From: Thermodesulfobacteriota bacterium
GTDB taxonomy: Bacteria > Desulfobacterota_D > UBA1144 > Nemesobacterales > UBA2774
Assembly (NCBI GenBank): GCA_035325995.1
Contig: DAOKYU010000004.1
Coordinates: 62,001 to 126,000, forward strand
DNA: 64,000 nt
Reading direction: 5' to 3'
How positions within the stretch are numbered: position 1 is the first letter of the stretch; every line of letters begins with the position of its first letter. The notes beneath the pieces were generated by a model. That model was not told the origin of the DNA and made no database searches. It worked only from the letters and a program-made list of their open reading frames with translations. Below are positions 60,461 through 64,000 of this stretch, piece after piece. A program made the translations under genes and the position numbers.

Positions 60461-61570
60461 ATGAAGCTGAGACAATATTCTTACCTTGAAGAAGAGGAGA
60501 GGGGCGGAGACCACTCGCTCGACGAGGAAGAGTCTTCCGTCGACTTCGATCCGGATTTGGATGACGAAGAGCTTTCCGAGGAAGAGGACAGAGAAGAAGA
60601 TTCCGGGCGCGGAAGCACGGCGGCGGACAGGAACTACAGGCTCCTTTTCGCCTATTTCTCCGACCTTAACAAGGAGACGCTCCTCACCAGGCGCGGCGAA
60701 GCCGTCCTCGCGGCGAAGATTAAGGCCGCCGAGGCCGGCGCTGAAAAGATATACAGGCTCCTCAGCCCCGGCAGGCGCGGGAAGCGCGGCGAAACGAGGA
60801 GCCCGGAAACCCTGGAGGCGCTGTACTCCTCTTACAAATCCATGTCGAGGCGCGTTCAGGACAAGTTCATAAAGTCTAACCTCCGGCTCGTAATAGAGCT
60901 CGCCAACAGGTTTACGGGAAGGGGCCTCCCCCTGACCGACCTCATACAGGAAGGCAATATCGGCCTCATGAAGGCCGTCAAGAAATTCGACCATACGAAG
61001 GGATTCAAGTTCTCGACCTACGCATCGTGGTGGATAAACCAGTCCCTGTCGCGGGCGGTTATGGAGCAGACCCACATCATCCCCATACCCGTCTACCTCC
61101 AGGAGCTCTCGGCCAAGGTGTTTAAGGCCAAGACCCGCCTCGAGCGGGGAGGCGTCGAGCGCCCGCACCCCGAGCAGATAGCCGAGGCGACGGGGCTGCC
61201 GACGGACGCCGTGAGCGCGATACTCAGGGGAAACGACCTCGTCATACCGCTCGAATTCGCCCCCGGCGACGAGGACTCGAAGACCTATCTCGACATCACT
61301 CCCGATCCCGACGCCAGGATGCCGGAATACTTCATCACGACGAGGTCCATCACGGAAGAGGTCAGAAGCTCGCTCGGGCTCCTGTCCGAGCGCGAAAGGG
61401 ACATCATAAAAATGAGGTTCGGAATAGGCTACAACGAAGACCACAAGCTCGACCAGATAGCGGGCAAGTACGGCCTCAGCCGCGAGCGCGTAAGGCAGAT
61501 AGAGAAAGAAGCGCTTACGAAGCTAGCGGACTCCGAGCACGGACGCGTTCTGAAAGGCCTCCTTAACTAA
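60461..61570 (+). CDS. sigma-70 family RNA polymerase sigma factor (RpoS/SigB-like group)
   Basis: A 369-residue group 1/2 sigma factor. A very acidic N-terminus (about 1-55) precedes region 1.2 (DLNKETLLTRRGEAVLAAKIK), regions 2.1-2.4 (about 140-205: NLRLVIELANRF, DLIQEGNIGLMKAVKKFD, FSTYASWWINQSLSRA), region 3 (about 215-285) and region 4 (about 305-365: LSERERDIIKMRFG, then a LSRERVRQIEKEAL helix). It lacks the long region of primary RpoD between 1.2 and 2, so an RpoS- or RpoH-like alternative factor is likely. It sits right after the Cys-rich MarR gene, behind tandem operators. Confidence 0.9.
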   Translation: MKLRQYSYLEEEERGGDHSLDEEESSVDFDPDLDDEELSEEEDREEDSGRGSTAADRNYRLLFAYFSDLNKETLLTRRGEAVLAAKIKAAEAGAEKIYRLLSPGRRGKRGETRSPETLEALYSSYKSMSRRVQDKFIKSNLRLVIELANRFTGRGLPLTDLIQEGNIGLMKAVKKFDHTKGFKFSTYASWWINQSLSRAVMEQTHIIPIPVYLQELSAKVFKAKTRLERGGVERPHPEQIAEATGLPTDAVSAILRGNDLVIPLEFAPGDEDSKTYLDITPDPDARMPEYFITTRSITEEVRSSLGLLSERERDIIKMRFGIGYNEDHKLDQIAGKYGLSRERVRQIEKEALTKLADSEHGRVLKGLLN

Positions 61571-61614
61571 TCGGATTTATTTCGCGGGGACAAACCGGAA
61601 ACGGCGGCTCACCG

Positions 61615-62562
61615 TCAGTTATTCGACGCGTTCCTGAACTGTATGGTATCGGGAAATGGGAATCTCGTATGCTCTTCCTTGCCGTCGAGCTCTTCCACGT
61701 CCCGCGCGCCGAATTCGCGAAGCCGCGCTATGACTTCGAGGACGACCGTCTCCGGGGTCGAAGCGCCCGAGCTCAGCCCGACGACCATACCTTCCCTGAA
61801 CATGCTTCTGTCCAGGTTGTCGGCGCCTTCGATTAGATAGGCGTCCTTTATACCGCTTGCCTTGGCGACCTCGACGAGCCGGTTCGAGTTCGAGCTCTCG
61901 GGAGAGCCCATGATGAATATAATGTCCGCCTGTTTGGCGAGCGCCTTCACAGCGTCCTGCCTGTTCTGGGTAGCGTAGCATATATCCAGCTTCGATGGGC
62001 TGACTATACGCGGGAACCTCCGCTTCAGGGCTTCGAGTATCTCCCTCGTATCGTCCACGCTGAGCGTCGTCTGCGTGACGTAGGCGACCTTGTCCGGGTC
62101 ATCGATCTCGAGGCCCTCGGCCTCTTCGACGGACTCGACGACCACGACCTGGGCCGGGGCCTCGCCGCTCGTGCCTATGACCTCGACGTGGTTCCTGTGC
62201 CCTATCATGACTATCGTATAGCCGAGCTCGGCGTAGTTCCTGACTTCGTTATGCACCTTCGTGACGAGCGGGCATACGGCGTCCACGACCTCGAGCCCGC
62301 CGTCGAGGGCCTCGTTCCACACGGCGGGGCTGACCCCGTGCGCGCTGAATATGACCTTCGCGCCCTCGTCGCTTATCTCGCTCAGCTCCTCGACGAACTT
62401 GACCCCTTTTTGCTTCAGGGTCTCGACGACGCGCTTGTTGTGCACTATGGCGTGGCGGACGTATATCGGCGGGCCGTAGGTTTCGAGCGCACGCTCCACC
62501 ATCTCTATGGCGCGGTCCACCCCGGCGCAGAACCCCCTCGGCTTGGCTACGATAACACGCAT
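61615..62562 (-). CDS. ispH: 4-hydroxy-3-methylbut-2-enyl diphosphate reductase IspH
   Basis: Last step of the MEP isoprenoid pathway, making IPP and DMAPP with an iron-sulfur cluster. The 315-residue protein has the three cluster cysteines in PRGFCAGVDRA (about 12), DAVCPLVTKVH (about 96) and DICYATQNRQ (about 198), plus SPESSNSNRLVEVA and the SSGASTPE substrate loop. ATG 62562 follows AAGGAGAG by 5 bases; in-frame Met codons upstream add nine unconserved residues. Confidence 0.97.
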   Translation of the reverse strand: MRVIVAKPRGFCAGVDRAIEMVERALETYGPPIYVRHAIVHNKRVVETLKQKGVKFVEELSEISDEGAKVIFSAHGVSPAVWNEALDGGLEVVDAVCPLVTKVHNEVRNYAELGYTIVMIGHRNHVEVIGTSGEAPAQVVVVESVEEAEGLEIDDPDKVAYVTQTTLSVDDTREILEALKRRFPRIVSPSKLDICYATQNRQDAVKALAKQADIIFIMGSPESSNSNRLVEVAKASGIKDAYLIEGADNLDRSMFREGMVVGLSSGASTPETVVLEVIARLREFGARDVEELDGKEEHTRFPFPDTIQFRNASNN

Positions 62563-62631
62563 ACAAACTCTCCTTCCATAATAATACACGCTTCGGCGTG
62601 CGGTTCATAACCCCCGCAGCCGCCGAAGCCG

Positions 62632-63462
62632 TCACGAGCTCAGATAGCCATCGACGAACGCGTAGAATTCCTCGCGGTTATCGAGCATGATCCAGTGGGA
62701 AGGCATGCTGAATTCCCTGAGATCGAGCCCGTTCGCCGTGATGTATCCCTTGGTCGAATTCATGACGGGCCTCGCCCCTGCGCAGTAGACCCTCCTGACC
62801 TTAAGGTCCCGGTAGGCTTCCGAGATCTCGTTGTTCCCGTCCTTGTCCTCGCCGGCAGCCCTGTCCACAAGCTCGGCGGCCGTCTTGGCGAAAGCCGCGG
62901 GATCGCACTCGATGACGGAATCGTAGTACCTTATCGTCGAGGCGCTTTCGAAATCCTCCAAGGCGCGCTTCTTGAATCCCCCTTCGCGGAGCCAGTACCC
63001 GAACTTCGCCATATCGTAACCGCAATCCTTGAGCGCGTTCACGGCGTTCGAGGACTCGAGGAGCGTTTCCCGGGCTATGCACCCCTCGGCGTTGACGAGC
63101 TTTTTGATTATCCCGGTGCTGTCGTCCCTGCACATGTACGTTCCCAGAACGCCGCCGTACGAATGTCCGACCACGAAGACCTCGTCGAGCCCGAAATGCC
63201 CGATAAGCGCGAACATGATTTCCACCTGGTGCGGGAGGGAATAATTCGCATCCTTATCGGTCTCCACTTTCCGGCTTCTCCCGAAGCCGAGGAGGTCGGG
63301 GACGATAAGCGAGCGGTTCCTGAGCAAACCGAACGCGTCGAAGAAACATCTCCCGGATTCGCCGAGGCCGTGTATGAAAAGCACGGGCGGCCCTCCCCCG
63401 TCTTTTATCCTGTGCCTGACGAATATATCGAACCCCAGCAGGTTTATAGATTCAGCTTTCAC
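62632..63462 (-). CDS. alpha/beta hydrolase
   Basis: A 276-residue alpha/beta-hydrolase. The oxyanion segment is VLFIHGLGESGRCFFDAF (about 27-44), LLGFGRSRK is the cap-side signature, the nucleophile elbow is VVGHSYGGVLG (Ser about 98), and the final His is in SMPSHWIMLDNREEF-like sequence. The start GTG 63462 is chosen for its GGGAGGT ribosome binding site; longer frames add 25 unconserved residues. Substrate unknown. Confidence 0.83.
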   Translation of the reverse strand: MKAESINLLGFDIFVRHRIKDGGGPPVLFIHGLGESGRCFFDAFGLLRNRSLIVPDLLGFGRSRKVETDKDANYSLPHQVEIMFALIGHFGLDEVFVVGHSYGGVLGTYMCRDDSTGIIKKLVNAEGCIARETLLESSNAVNALKDCGYDMAKFGYWLREGGFKKRALEDFESASTIRYYDSVIECDPAAFAKTAAELVDRAAGEDKDGNNEISEAYRDLKVRRVYCAGARPVMNSTKGYITANGLDLREFSMPSHWIMLDNREEFYAFVDGYLSS

Positions 63463-63658
63463 GACGTCACCTCCCTGTTCAGTCACGGTAGCGTGTATAG
63501 TCGGGTTAAACGGATGATTTGCCCTTCCGTTCCCCACGCTGTTATATTATGAATTGAGTCAACGGAATTCCCAGTCTTTCATTCAAAAATCCGGCATACG
63601 GGGTATGCGTTTAAAAGCTCATGCGCTGGCAAGGCAAATAGATGAAGAGGTGACCGAA

Positions 63659-64000
63659 ATGAGACTCAAGGATAAAGTAGCCATTATAACGGGCGGATCG
63701 TCCGGCATCGGGAAAGCGATAACACTCGGATACCTCCGCGAAGGCGCGAAGGTCGTTATCTCCGCATTGAGAGAGCCCCAGTGTGTGGAAACCGTAAAGG
63801 AAGCCGAGGCTTTCGGCGGCGAGGCGGCGTATTTTGTGATGGACGTCTCGGACCTCGGAAAGCACAAGGAGCTTATAGACTTCACCGTAGACAAATTCGG
63901 CAAGGCCGACATACTCGTCAACGACGCCGGATACGCACGGCGCGAGGGAATCTTCGACGTCACTCCGGAAGACTGGGACAAGATGATGGACATAAATTTA
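63659..64000 (+). CDS. short-chain dehydrogenase/reductase (cut by window edge)
   Basis: The first 114 residues of an SDR-family oxidoreductase. The cofactor-binding TGGSSGIG (11-18) and the strand VMDVSD are clear. The structural motif NNAG reads NDAG (about 91-94), still compatible with function. The catalytic Tyr-x3-Lys lies beyond the window. GAGGTGA precedes ATG by 6 bases. NAD(P)-dependent alcohol oxidation is likely; the substrate is unknown. Confidence 0.9.
   Translation, partial: MRLKDKVAIITGGSSGIGKAITLGYLREGAKVVISALREPQCVETVKEAEAFGGEAAYFVMDVSDLGKHKELIDFTVDKFGKADILVNDAGYARREGIFDVTPEDWDKMMDINL

Overview
The window reads as chromosomal DNA of an uncultured Gram-negative bacterium resembling Deltaproteobacteria/Desulfobacterota; this is inference. 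Reasons: Tol-Pal-type envelope genes, outer-membrane and lipid-anchored proteins, SPOR proteins, an AsmA-like YdbH protein, sigma-54-driven type IV pilins followed by a PilH/PilI-like ABC transporter, and a GEMM-I (c-di-GMP) riboswitch. Base composition is GC-rich and even, with many AGG (Arg) and ATA (Ile) codons in every gene. I see no insertion sequence, phage, CRISPR array, rRNA or tRNA. Most of the window is ordinary housekeeping DNA; the unusual material lies mainly in regulation.

Layout. 0-10.8 kb: isocitrate dehydrogenase, an outer-membrane protein, a YdbH/YdbL-type envelope lipid-transport pair, biotin ligase, a TPR protein and a lipoprotein. 10.8-15.6 kb: two tandem type IV pilin genes, each with a sigma-54 promoter and a shared upstream palindrome, then an ABC-2 transporter and a TPR membrane protein. 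15.6-27.7 kb (minus strand): greA and carB, a CDP-alcohol phosphatidyltransferase, then a long run tolQ-tolR-tolA-like, histidine phosphatase, argS and two SPOR proteins. 27.9-32.4 kb: a small secreted protein, yebC-ruvC-ruvA-ruvB and a secreted protein. 32.7-35.9 kb: rho and gamma-glutamyltransferase.

35.9-43.8 kb (minus): the NAD pathway nadB-nadC-nadA behind glnD, an O-methyltransferase, a cobalamin adenosyltransferase and a thioredoxin with a WCPPC active site. 43.9-50.6 kb: LON-domain protein, alpha/beta hydrolase, Holliday-junction resolvase YqgF, a secreted protein, a zinc-ribbon protein, arfB, amtB with its own sigma-54 promoter, and an acrylyl-CoA reductase-like gene behind a perfect 20-bp palindrome. 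50.7-52.6 kb: a c-di-GMP riboswitch in front of a secreted sugar-dehydrogenase-like protein. 52.7-64 kb: thiC, tsaD, a small Dabb protein, an ABC exporter with a shortened nucleotide-binding domain, a galactokinase-like protein lacking catalytic residues, a MarR regulator with a cysteine-rich tail and a sigma factor sharing the same operator, ispH, a hydrolase and the start of a short-chain dehydrogenase.

How the parts work together. Nitrogen status links amtB (sigma-54) and glnD. The pilins use the same sigma factor with what look like PilR-type enhancer sites, and the c-di-GMP switch puts a secreted protein under the second messenger that commonly governs surface attachment. The MarR/sigma-factor pair forms a compact candidate regulatory circuit. 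All assignments were made by eye from sequence, without database searches.
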